Source: Porphyra umbilicalis (taxonomy: Eukaryota; Rhodophyta; Bangiophyceae; Bangiales; Bangiaceae). Taken from it: a stretch of 64,000 nucleotides of DNA. The DNA lies in assembly GCA_002049455.2 (NCBI GenBank), contig KV918876.1, forward strand, positions 124,001-188,000. The letters are read 5' to 3'. The position numbers and the translations under genes are program-made. The notes beneath the pieces are model-generated. The model was given only the letters and a program-made list of their open reading frames with translations, searched no databases and was not told the origin of the DNA. This document shows, piece after piece, positions 20,379 through 31,132 of the stretch (position 1 is its first letter; each line of letters starts with the position of its first letter).

Positions 20379-21430
20379 CGAGCGAAAGGCGACCGCTTGT
20401 GCACAAATCGGCCACCAGAAACGTGAGGCAGCCCGCCTCTTGCCGCACTCTCGTCCAAGGCCGGTCGTGTACCAGCGGCGGGAACGGGTAAAATACGGCC
20501 GCTAAGACCAGCACGCACGCGCATACGGTGCCGCCGTGGCCGCCAACGACAACGGCGGCCGCAAAAACGCGCGCGACCACGCACGTCCGCCCTCCCGTGA
20601 TGCAACGCGGCCGCCAACGAAGCCGGAGGCCGCTACAAAGCACGCGCGCTCGACGTCTCCTGGCCCGCGCTGCAACAGCGGCCGCTGGCGACGTTGGCCG
20701 CCGCAGGCACGTACGCGGATGCGCGTGGCTCCTGTCTCGGCTTCGAACAGGTCACGGCACCGGGGCCGATGCCCCCAACGCTACAACCCCACCAAATGGT
20801 CCGAAAGTGGGGTCTACCTTGAACACGACCGCGCCAGACGATCCCGCGGCGCCACCTCCTAGCCACTGCGGAGGTGGTCACAGAGGGGCAGGCAAGCCCC
20901 CAGCGAGACCGTTCTCGACGGTCTCGCAGGTGGCACGACTCCGCCGTACGCCCCCGAAGCAGGCGGCCGCCCTCGATTCCCCCCTCGCTCGGGGGGGATC
21001 GGGCCGCCGCCTTTGTTGCCCTCACGCTCAGGGCTCAGCAGGCTACGCCCAGCGCGACGCTGCGTTCCACGCGTGGCCTGCCGGGCCAGCGGGCCTCGCT
21101 CAACCACCACAGTGCTCCCTGCGCCACGTGTAGCGCCCAGTCGGTCATTCACGGAGGATGGCCGATTGAGGGTATGGCCGGGGGGGAGCACAGGAAGCGC
21201 GCGTCTGACCAATGAGCATGTGGATCTCTGACACAAACATCGGAGGGGGCCGCGAGATTCTGCCGTTCCGCAAGGGACGCGATCGTACGTAGCCCCTGCC
21301 GCGTCTGGGACACGCAAGCCGGGCCACCCGACCGCCGCAGGCGGCCGCTTGCGAGCCCGGCCTGCGTCAGGGTGACTGAAAGACACCATGCGGTAGCCTC
21401 ACAGGCGCTGCAGAACAAGATTGCTGCACT
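20379..21430. other. GC-rich non-coding stretch with recurrent GCGGCCGC
   Basis: No convincing gene; open frames on both strands are low complexity. Between 19516 and 21345 the octamer GCGGCCGC occurs nine times. Three of these occurrences (about 20548, 20609 and 20681) lie in a degenerate repeat with a period of roughly 65-70 bp. Confidence 0.4.
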
Positions 21431-21437
21431 CTCGATC

Positions 21438-21550
21438 TGAGTCAGTGGAGTCAGTGGAGTCAGTGGAGTCAGTTTGAGAGTCAGTGGAGTCAGTTGCAAA
21501 GTCAGTGGAGTTAGTGGAGTCAGTTGGGGAGTAAGAGGATTCAGTGGGAG
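21438..21550. repeat. Minisatellite of GTCAGTGGA units
   Basis: About a dozen imperfect copies of a 9-bp unit (GTCAGTGGA with variants such as GTCAGTTGC and GTAAGAGGA). Confidence 0.85.
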
Positions 21551-22256
21551 AGTAGAGTCATTTACTGGGGCAGGGCGGTGTGTGTACGTTCTGTGTTTGT
21601 GTGCAGCGCGTCTGACACGAGCATCTCTCCCCTCCGCGCGACGTTCCAGAATGCTGCAGTCTTGAACGAGGAGAAAGCGCCACCAGATTGCACGCACGCT
21701 GTACGTCTGCCGGCTGAACGGACCAACAAGAGACGGTACAATCACTGCAGTCGGTCGCGAGATGCGACAGCGCCGCGAGATGATGCGAGTTGCTGCCAAC
21801 GTGTCTCCGACATTTGTGCGTTTGACATCTTCGTGTCTACTCGATCGCAAAAGTTTGCAGCCTATCTCGCTGCGTGTCTCACTTGACCGCGTTGTGTGCC
21901 GACGATTGGGGCCAAGATCAGCGTGATCGCGAGGTCGATCGATGGCGTGTTTGCTTGAATTCTAGCACTGGACTGTCGGAATGTGGACATCTGACAGGAA
22001 AGCCGTTCGCAGGCTTTATGGCAGATCCCTAAAAAGTGGGCCCTGCGCGTATGCGCCCAAACGTGCAGCACGTTTTACCCCCCTCAGCGGGCCGTTCCTG
22101 GCAGGCACGTTTCCCACAGCGAGCACGTTTCCTTACAGAAGGAATGCTCGCGAGTGCGAATACCGTGTCCGACGCGGTGAGTCGCGCGTGGTTGGCGCAC
22201 TGACCGCTGATTGCGGCCCCGACTGTGGCCCGCGACGCTAGTCAGGTGGACCGATT
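21551..22256. other. No gene recognised; carries one copy of a dispersed repeat
   Basis: The only structure seen is TATGGCAGATCCCTAAAAAG with GTGGGCCC (22017-22043), repeated in inverse orientation at 43697-43723, and a short hairpin AAACGTGCAGCACGTTT just downstream. Confidence 0.4.
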
Positions 22257-22520
22257 CGGATTAAGGGCCTGCCGGGACTCGTCCCAGGAGAAACGTGCTC
22301 CACTTCGTGCAACAGAGACCGGCATGGTGGGGAATGGCCACTAATGCAGATCATTAGTCCCCTCCCAGAGCGCCCATGCAGGCAGGTCGTCAGATTTTGT
22401 GAAATATCGGTGGCCCTAAGTGGCACACGGCGGCTCGTCCGAGGGGAAACGTGCTCCACTTCGTGCACGCTCCGACAGGGTGCAAACCGTAGGTCGAGCA
22501 TGCAAATCTTAACGAATGGG
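22257..22520. repeat. Diverged tandem duplication, period about 157 bp
   Basis: GAAACGTGCTCCACTTCGTG occurs at about 22290 and again at about 22446. Flanking similarity (CTCGTCC before, ATGCARATC after) shows that a longer unit was duplicated. Confidence 0.7.
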
Positions 22521-23324
22521 GGCTACATGGGACTTCACCGACCCGGCTGTGCGGCGACGCTGTCCCGCGATCCGGCATGCGGGATTCTGTTGAATTTTCA
22601 TTGGACAAAAGCCCGTCACGCGGGGTGCCTGGATCCACCGGGGCACTATCGCTGGCCGTCCGATCGCGGTCTCGAGATGAGAGCAGCTCTTGAGGCCCGT
22701 ACACATCCGACGTGGTCGCGATCCCTGTCGGACACGGGATGCAAATGCCCACCTCGCTCCGTGGACCTCTCTCGACGATTGCCGCCCTTTTTCTCTGCCA
22801 CCGCAATCGCTTGCGCCGCGCGCGCACTTGCCGATGGCTGTTCGCCTGCTACGCTCGTGCCCCTCGTTCGTTCTTCGCGCGATGCAGGCAGTGGCCTAGG
22901 CGTGGGGCCCAGCCGCCGTTGCCCCCACATGTCCAACCCGGTCGCGATTGCGCTTCGCCGACCTGCGGCGTGCTCCGGCCGACGCCCCACCACCACCCCC
23001 CCCTCGAGAGTGTGCCGCGCGTTCTCGTTCGAGGGAGTTTTCTGTCGCTCCCTCCTGCCTCTCCCCCCCCCCGCGCCAGTTTGTACCGTTGCGTCAGGCG
23101 CCCTCAGATGGACGCGTGCTGTGACAAGTGGGGGTCCCCGTTGCCGGACGACACACATAAGAGCGTCACGAGCGGTTGGCCGGTGCGCGGGCATCGACGC
23201 GGCGTGGAGGTCGTGCGGTCGGGTGGTCTTGCAGGTGGGCCGTCCGGCGTGCGCGACGCACGTGAGAAGGGGGGCGGGCGGTCGTGCGGTAGCGACGCCG
23301 TCGGGCGGGGGTCGGTGCGGCGAC
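22521..23324. other. Presumed upstream region of the RING-like gene
   Basis: Open in the same frame as the downstream gene but without protein-like sequence. Nothing specific such as a TATA box was identified. Confidence 0.35.
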
Positions 23325-25621
23325 ATGACGGGCAAGTGCCTGCTCTGTGGGTTTGACCTCGGCCCCGACGACAATGGGAACAAGAGGACGGGGTCCCACT
23401 CGCAACGGACGTGCGTCTTCAGGTCGTGGCCCTGCCTCCACGCCCTTCCGGCGGACCACCCCTTCCACAAGGAGGGGAGGTGCTTCACAGCTGATTGTGC
23501 CCACCTCGAAAAGAATTGCCCGAAGTGCAACAAGGACGGCCACCGCGTGAACACCCTGCGGCTGGACCCGTCGCGGTTCAACATTGACAACAAAGGCAAC
23601 ATCACGCGTCGTCGGGGCGCCCCGGCCCTCACCAAGTCCGATTTTGAGTGCCCTTATCTCTCCGAGAGAGACGTGGCCGAGTGGGTGCGTGTCCAACACG
23701 ACGCGTGTTGGAAGCAGGCCTCACCAAGAGTATTTCGTCAAGGGTATCACCCGAGTATTTTTTTCGGGTATATACTCGTACCCGTGAGATATTTCGACGC
23801 GTCGCCCATACTCATACTCGCGAATGGGACGTGGCCAGATACTCGCAACATCGAATCACCAAGGGTATCCGAGAGTACTACTCGTATTCTCAATTCTGCA
23901 GAAGCCGATACCCTTGACAGCGTCCCGCAGTGCGGCGCCGTCACCACGTGAGCCGCCTGACAAATAAGTACGTCACGAAATCTAAAAAAATACGTCCCGA
24001 AATCAACAGCTAACTGCAGGATCTGGAATTTAGTTCCAGCGAAAGGTATACGCATACCCGCGAGAATATCAAAGTTGGATACCGACAGCCCATAATGTCG
24101 CGGGTATATACCCTTGATACCCGCTCTGTCAGGTTTTGGAGATACTCATACTCGAACGGCTGAAAGTCCTTCGCACTGTCAGCAAATACTCAGTGGCTGG
24201 ATCAGACCCGAATACCGTACTCGTGGCCAAATCTGATACCCTTGGTGGGGCCTGGTTGGAAGGAGTGGAGGGAGGGGCAAGAGCTCGCGGCGACGGGGGA
24301 GAAGCTGGCCGCCGACGTACACCACATTGGATGGGACGTCGTCGCCGCCGCCGACGTCATGGAGGCGAACGGCATTGCGGCCGCGACAAACGCCGCCGAG
24401 AACCGCTCGCACTTTGAGGCGATTGTCGGCGCCATGGACAATCCCGATGAGACTGCGGTAGGGGCGGCCGTGGCCGCAGCAACAGGGGGAGCCGCTGCGA
24501 TATCGCGGGCACGGGGTGGCGACAGGCGCATTGGACGGGGTCGCGGTGGCCCGGCTGCCGGTCCCGGTGCGGTTAGGGGTGGTGCGGCTGGCTTGGCGGC
24601 CACAACTGGGGGGGGCGGCCGGCCGATGGACGTGGACGAGATTCAACCGCAGTCGTCGTCACCGTCGCCTGCGGGTCGCCGAGTCCGCGGTCGTGTTGAC
24701 GCTCGTGGTGCGTACGCTGGCCGGGGCAGCCGGGGCGCGTCATCGTTGACGTCAACGCAGTCTGGGCGCGGGGCAGGTGCTTCAGGCGGCGCTGCGGGAT
24801 CAAACCATGCGACGCGCTCCGCCGTTCAGATGCAGCAACAGCACACGGGCCTCATGCGCGCCCATGCGATGCGCGCTGCCGACAGCGTCCAGCGCCTCCT
24901 GGCAACCGGTTCCGGGTCTACTGACGGGGTGGGCGTTGGGCCACGTGCCACAGCTCTTGGTGGCCTGGGTTGGAGAGGCGGGGGGGGTGTGCCGGCTGCT
25001 CCCGTTGCCGCTCCTGTTGCCGCAGCGGCGGCTCCGTTCCACTTGTCGTGGAAGGTGGGGGAGAGGACCAAGTATGATAAGGCTGTTGTCTTCGAGTGCC
25101 CTGCCATCCGCGGGCTGACGGCGGAACAACCAGCACGCAAGGTGTTTCGGGGTGCGATGCGGGAGCAGGCGGCGGCGTTTCCCCTCATCGAGCAGCAGTT
25201 TGTGGACGCGGCCAACGACAGCTTCCCGATCGGAATGAACATCACCTGCGGCGTGGTGTCCCCGGCCGACGTGGCGGAGCAGCTCATGTCGCGTCGCCTC
25301 ACCGTCTCCAACACCAACCTCCTGTCCCTCGTGTCTGTATGGGTGAAGAAGTACGTCGACGAGAACGTGGCGGCCTCGCAGGTGCTCGGCGTGTCACTGG
25401 GGGGTGAGTCGACGTGGGACGCCGAGCTAGCTGGCTCTACATCTCGCCGCCGAGAGCAGCCGGAGGGGGGAACGGGCCGTGCACCTCCCGGTGGTCGCGG
25501 TGGCACGAGGTCGGCGAGCGTCAATGACGTCGACGACGAGGAAGACGGAGAAGAAGAGGAGTCTGGCAAGGACGACGATGGAGACTCTGCGGATGAGGAG
25601 AAGGCACCAAGGAAAGCGTGA
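23325..25621 (+). pseudogene. RING-like zinc-finger protein gene split by a hAT-type MITE
   Basis: ATG 23325 opens a frame whose first 70 residues form a Cys/His cluster: C5-x2-C8, C37-x-H39, H45-x2-H48, C65-x2-C68, with HPFH and CPKC blocks. This is close to a RING-H2 cross-brace, the E3 ubiquitin-ligase fold. At 23714 the frame enters a 540-bp MITE and stops at 23949-23951. Beyond the MITE the same frame resumes at 24263 and runs to the stop at 25619-25621, about 450 codons: a Gly/Ala-rich middle, a conserved-looking globular segment (about 25030-25410) and an acidic tail. The two halves are in register once the insert and one 8-bp duplication are discounted, implying an ancestral protein of about 582 residues. 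The middle and C-terminus match no family I know. Expression as a spliced gene cannot be excluded. Confidence 0.7.
23715..24254. mobile_element. hAT-type MITE, 540 bp, with perfect 8-bp target duplication
   Basis: The inverted ends CAGGCCTCACCAAGAGTAT and, at the other end, the complement of CAGGCCCCACCAAGGGTAT differ at two positions. They are flanked by identical GTTGGAAG (23707-23714 and 24255-24262). An 8-bp duplication with CAG-type ends is diagnostic of the hAT superfamily. The interior is AT-richer than its surroundings and packed with short GGGTAT / TACTCG motifs in both orientations, typical of hAT subterminal binding repeats. No transposase. Confidence 0.9.
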
Positions 25622-26240
25622 CGAGAGGACGTTGAGGGCCATCCCGAGGGGTGGGTCCGAGTGTGTGTTGTAAAGCCCGGCCGCCACAGTAGATTTTCCC
25701 GACGCACCCCCTTAAGCCTCCCCATCCCTCTTCCCCCCCCCCCCCCCCCCCCCCCTCCGCGTGCGCGTCTCTCTCAGTTTCCGCCTCCGCCATTCGGCCG
25801 TCGCCACACTCCACGAAAGCAGCTGGGTCGTGCCACCTGCAGCCGCGGCAAGCGCCACAGCCGCGAGCCACGCCGCCCTGCAGCGGCGACAGCACTTGCG
25901 CTGCGTCCTCCCCGAAAGAGCTCCACCTGTGCCGCGCGACTGCCGTGTTGCCATGCCACCATCAAGCGGCGACAGCACTTGCGCTACGTCCGCCCCGTAA
26001 GAGCTCCACCTGCGCCGCGCCACCGTCGTGTTGCCGTTTCACCATCCAGCTGCGACCGCGCTCGCGTTAGCCCCGCGCCACAGCCGTATTGCCAGTCGCC
26101 CTCTAGCTGGCACCACGCTCGCGTTACCGCCGCCCCCCAGAGGCACCTCCCTGGCCACGGCAGTCTCGCCATGCCGCCCTCCACCTGCGACCGCGCTCGT
26201 GTCGCCCCCAAGGAGCACCCGCCGCATCCGCACCCTCGCG
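25622..26240. repeat. Poly-C tract and imperfect 57-86-bp repeats
   Basis: A run of 23 C (25733-25755) is followed by about five diverged units containing GCGACAGCACTTGCGCT or GCGACCGCGCTCGCGTT, at about 25884, 25967, 26050, 26107 and 26184. No gene seen. Confidence 0.65.
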
Positions 26241-26247
26241 TCGGGCG

Positions 26248-26640
26248 GCACACGCGCGCCACACTAGCAGACGCTGTCGTCGGTCGTCGGCGCATGTGGC
26301 GACGACCGACGTCGTGTGGCCACCGCCGTGAGCAGTACCCGCGGCCTCCCCCGACGCGACTGCCAAGTCGCAGACAGCACAGTCAGCGGCGGGCGCGCGA
26401 AGCGACTCGCTCGCGAAACCCCCGCCTCCCAAGACCCCCCCATCCGCATCGTCGTGTGGCGTGCGGACACGCGCGCCACAATAGCAGACGCTGTCGTCAG
26501 TCGTCGGCGCATGCGGCGACGACCGACGTCGTGAGGCCACCGCCGTGAGCAGTACCCGCAGCCTCCCCCGACGCGACTGCCATGTCGCAGACAGCACAGT
26601 AAGCGACGGGCGCACAAAGCCACTCGCTCGGCGGGGCAGG
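26248..26640. repeat. 217-bp direct tandem duplication
   Basis: CACGCGCGCCACA at 26251 recurs at 26468, and the copies agree at more than 90% over about 170 bp, including AGCAGACGCTGTCGTC and CCACCGCCGTGAGCAGTACC. Confidence 0.85.
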
Positions 26641-27126
26641 TGATGTGGGCAAGAAAGACCGCCCGTCCGATGCATGCGATGGACGCACAGGCACAGCCGA
26701 CGCGCACGACGACGTCGTCGGCGGAGAAGCGACCGCTGTGGCTGGGGCGAACATCGCGTACAGGAGCAGGCCACGGGGACAGGGCTCTTGTGGACTTTGT
26801 GGCATGCACGTGCGTGGCGAGACGAGGCGGGTTGAGAGGAGAGGCGTCAAGGTGGATCCAGGCTCAATTCGTGTCGATCCAGCAACACGCAATGCGCGTC
26901 TGAGACAGCACTTGGGGGCCTTCTCCACAGGACCTCCTTTGATTGGCCCATGTTGGTGCTCTCTCAGAGTGAAATACGGCATAATTTGGTGTGAAAACAA
27001 TTCGTCTGTTGAACCACTGGGGATGTCGTCCGACGCTCGTCCTGCCTGACCTTCCACTGAGGCGCGCGCCTCGTCAGGCTCCCGTGTCTTGCCGTGTCTT
27101 GTCACCCATCGCCGCACGACGCGGCA
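26641..27126. other. Intergenic region upstream of the E(z)-like gene
   Basis: No coding signal. It presumably contains the promoter of the gene at 27127, but no motif could be assigned. Confidence 0.4.
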
Positions 27127-30100
27127 ATGGAGTGTCTCGCGGTGGACCACCTGCTCGAGTGGCCCGATGACGGGCCGACCGGCACCGGGCGTGGTGCCCT
27201 TTCGGGCGCGGGTGGTGCTGCCGTGTCGGGCGTGGGCGGTGATGCCGTGTCGGGTGCGGGTGGTGCTGCCCCGTCGGGTGCGGGCGTTGGTGCCTTGTCG
27301 GGCGCGGCCCGTGGTGCCGTGTCGGGCGCGGGCGGTGATGCCGTGTCGGGTGCGGGTGGTGCTGCCCCGTCGGGTGCGGGCGTTGGTGCCTTGGCGGGCG
27401 CGGCCTGTGGTGCCGTGTCGGGCGCGGGCGGTGATGCCGTGTCGGGTGCGAGTGGTGCTGCCCCGTCGGGCGAGGGCGTTGGTGCCTTGGCGGGCGCGGC
27501 CTGTGGTGCCGTGTCGGGCGCGGGCGGTGATGCCGTGTCGGGTGCGGGTGGTGCTGCCCCGTCGGGCGCGGGCGTTGGCGCCTTGTCGGGCGCGGCCTGT
27601 GGTGCCGTGTCGGGCGCGGGGGCACCCCTTCAGTCTGGCATCGGTCGGACCGCCTTCTCTGTGCTCGAATTGACGAGGCAGCACGCTTTCCGGTGCCGCC
27701 GCGCAGCGGTGCAGACGGCCATCCGTGTGAACCGAGCAGCAGTTGTGCGTCAACTGGCGTGGGCCCGGCGCTCGGCCTCTGGCAGTGACACGGCTCCTGT
27801 GCTAGCCACGCTCGACGTCGTTGCTATCGAGCACATCGATTGCACTCCCCCATCGGCTGATTGTTCGGCACAGGCAGCTGTGGACGTCTCAACGACCCTT
27901 GGTCGGGATGACGATGCCCTCGGCCGCATTTGCGGCGACCGATGGCGGAATGGGAGGGGGGGGATTGGGGGGTCGAGTGGGGACCGTAAGCATCTGGAGG
28001 TGCCCTCATCATCAACCGCAGAGCCCCACAATGAAGGTGGCGACGGTACATGGGCGACGTGTTCCAGACCGCCGAAAAAGCGGCGAACGGAGCCGGATGC
28101 GAGTCCGGCGTTCCAGTCGGGCGTGCACTGCAGCGGGGGGCCGCAATCGGGGTCAGCGGCACGGTCATGCGCCCGTGGAACCGACTGGCACGAGGACAGC
28201 GGTCGGCTTGAGCGCGCTGGTCCATTGCATCTACCCGTCGGTGCCGTACGTGTCACGCGCCTGCCGGCGGTGGAGCGGCTTCCGACGTATACGTTTTACG
28301 TACCGGTGCGTCAGTCGTGGCGGCGAGTGGAGGATGCCCCAAGGCACATGTTTGTACCCCACATGGGGGACCGCGTTGGGAGCTTTGCTGACGCCGCCAG
28401 TGCGGCGCTGCAGGACCGATGGGTGGGGCGCGACGACAGCGACGGTAGCGACGCGTCGGAGGATGGCACAGGTGGCCATCCCGCCGACTACTTGCATCTA
28501 TCGTCCAGGACGCGACGTGCCGCAACTCGACGTGGTATCTGGTCTGTCGTGAAGACGGTTGGCGACGGGGCGGCGGGGGTGGACGCATTGGCCACCCTGC
28601 TCCACTCCAATGCAGCCAACGTCAGGCGCACGATTGCTCTCATTGAGAGACGTGCCCGAGACAACGAGAGGGCGCGCGAGGAGCAGGCATCGATCAGAAC
28701 CCGTCGCGAGAGCTTTGAAGAACTCACTGGTGGTGTGAGCCTAGCTGTTGTTCTCGGCAGCGGAGCGCCCCTCTCGGTGCCCCGACAACCTTCAGGGACA
28801 CATCCAGTTGCCGACTCTTCCGGGACCAGGCTTTCGCTCTGCTCAAGTCTTCCGGTGCTGGGCGCCCCGGCAGTGCATCGCGCCCGTGCGTGCCACAACG
28901 CCGCTGTCGATGCCACGGCCGCCGGTGTTGGCCCCTCGAGCCGGGCCTGGGCAGTTGTCCAAGCCGGCGCCGTTGTGGCGGCGTGTGAGGAGGGGCTCCG
29001 TCTCCGCGCGGACGCGTCTTTACTGCGAGAGCTGCGCTCGGCGTTGCGGTCGCCCGGGGTTGGTGCTGTGGCAGCGGAAGCGTCCCTAGGCGGGTCTCTT
29101 CTCGACGTAGTGGCTCGACGTGTCTCCACCGGAACGCCTATTTCGGTGCCCATCGTGCCACCTCGGACGGACACGACCGTTTTTGAACGGGACACGTTCT
29201 CTCGACTGCTCTGCCGCGTTTGTCTGCGCTACGCGTGCCGCTTGCATGGTCCCCCATGCAGGGAGCGATTGCCGAGTACCCCTGGCGTTGTCCCGGTTCA
29301 TCTTCCGCCCGATCCCCACGTGCTTGCCTCCCTCCAGGCGCACGCGAGGACGTCGGGCGCGGGCCATTCCGTCGCGGGGCAGGAGCGAAACTCCCCTCCG
29401 GCCGGGCAAGGTGCGGCGGTCAGCGCCCAAGTCGATGTCGGTGTCTCGTTGCCATCTCAGTCGGCATTGCGTCGCGCGCGACTGGCCGGGGCCATCCACG
29501 GGGCCATCGGTGTCGCCGCCAGTGCGTGTCCCGACTGCGTATTGGATCCCTGCCGTCATCTGCGTGGAACCGCTGAGGGGGACGACGGGTGGACGGCCGA
29601 CCAAGTTGCTTTTCTTAGAGCTGGTTGCGGAATAGTGGGTGAGCACGACAGTTGTCGTCTGGCCGCATTCGTACCAGGGCAGACGTGCCGTACTGTGGCG
29701 GCCTACATCGCGGCAGTTGGGCTGCCAGAGGAGCGTCGCCGGTTCGTGACGCCTCCACTTGAGGACGCGCCCGAGACTGACTCTCTTTGTCGTACGACGA
29801 GCGCTCCGACGTTGTTGTCCCAAGCTGCTTCTTCCCAACGCCCGCGACAGCAGGGCGCCACCTTCTCCCTTTCTCCGAGCGGCGTCACCGACGACGATGG
29901 GCGTGCTGTGGACTATCGACCGTGCTATCATGTCGGCCGTTGCAGTACCGAGGTGTGCAGGTGCGCCCGGGTGAACATTCCCTGTGAGAAGTACTGTGGG
30001 TGCGCTCGGGTGCGGTGGGTGGGAAGCGCGGACAAGACGAAAGATGCGCAAGCGTCTTCGGCAGCCCCTGAAGCGGCCGCCGTCTCTCCACCATCGTCGG

Positions 30101-30816
30101 ATGCTACGGCGTCTGCGGTCAGTGGAGCACAAGTCGTCAACGATGCGGGGCGGTCAACGGCTGACGGCTCCTGGGCTGGACCTCTTTTGGCCTTCTGTGC
30201 ATCGCAATCGGGGCCGTCACCGGCGCGTGGGTCGCGCCTCTGCTCGCGTCGTGTCTGGTGCTCGTGCGTGGCCCCCTCGCGCTGCGATTCGGATGATTGC
30301 CCGTGCTTTGCAGTCGACCGGGAGTGCGACCCGGACGCTTGTGGGATGTGCGGGGCGCACTTGTCTCCATCGGCCGCTGCCGATGGCGAGTCCGGTACCA
30401 GGCGCTGTCGAAACGTTCAGGTTCAAGTTGGATTGCGCGCTCGGCTTGTACTGGGTTGGTCTGACACGCACGGCTTTGGAGTCTTTGCGGCGGAACGGGC
30501 GGACATCGGCGACTTTGTGGGGGAGTACGTCGGCGAGCTCGTGCCCCACGATGAAGCACATGCGAGAGGGCGGGTGTACGACGCGATGGGTGTCAGCTAC
30601 TTGTACACGCTAACGCGGGACGTCGTACTCGACGCCACTCGAGTCGGCAGTCGCATGCGGTACGTGAACCACAGTCAGGCGCGAGCGAACCTCGTGCCGA
30701 AACTGCTGAGTGTTTGTGGTTAGATCCGGGTCGGCCTGTTCGCTGCGAGAGAGCTTGTACCCGGGGAAGAGCTCTTTTTTGACTATGGATACGCCGTCAC
30801 CGGCTGGCAAGAGTGA
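27127..30816 (+). pseudogene. Enhancer-of-zeste-like histone H3K27 methyltransferase, stopped inside the SET domain
   Basis: The first ATG in frame is 27127. Domains in order: a Gly/Ala repeat (four 32-residue units, about 20-170); the E(z) N-terminal block near 384 (PTYTFYVPV, then FVPHMGD); a cysteine pair region CRVCLRYACRLHG; a SANT-like segment near 818 (DGWTADQVAFLRAG); the CXC domain about 931-1078 (YRPCYHVGRCS, CEKYCGCA, CSRRVWCSC, CDSDDCPCF); and SET from about 1098 (SDTHGFGVFA, GEYVGELV, RYVNHSQ). TAG at 30721-30723 ends the frame at residue 1198. The next 31 codons to 30816 still encode the missing SET end (GLFAARELVPGEELFFDYGY) with the catalytic tyrosine. The usual Cys after NHS..PN is also replaced (RANL). 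E(z) is the catalytic subunit of PRC2. This copy looks recently disabled, or is a duplicate of a functional gene elsewhere. Confidence 0.8.
27190..27630 (+). repeat. 96-bp tandem repeat coding for a 32-residue Gly/Ala unit
   Basis: GATGCCGTGTCGGG recurs at 27241, 27337, 27433 and 27529, an exact 96-bp period that keeps frame in the E(z)-like gene. Confidence 0.9.
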
Positions 30817-31132
30817 TTCGTTAAACCATCGTTGTGGTGCCCGGGTCGAGTGTCGGGGGGCTCACCGACAGCTTGTCGGAGTATGACTCAGGGGCGTTTG
30901 CCGAAATGCACGACGTCTGGTGGCATCTTTGGTGCGTGTCATCAGTCGGCGCTCCGATATACACATTGTGCTGCTTTTTTTTCTTGTTCTTCTCCCGTCG
31001 AGCATGCATGCAGACGGTGGACCAAGAGAACCTGGGACGCGTCCGGTGTCAGCCATGGCCGTCCGGCGATGACAGTAGGGGGTAACGAAAGGTTGCAGAG
31101 CAAAGCAAGGTCAGGCGAGTTTTACATCGGCG
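30817..31132. other. Short region between convergent genes
   Basis: Separates the E(z)-like gene (plus) from the F-box gene (minus). No distinct feature. Confidence 0.4.

Noticed and set aside
30619..30723. Stop in the E(z)-like gene explained by a small intron ending at the TAG
   Set aside because: Any GT-AG pair there would give an intron of only about 14-30 bp and would remove SET residues that align without gaps.
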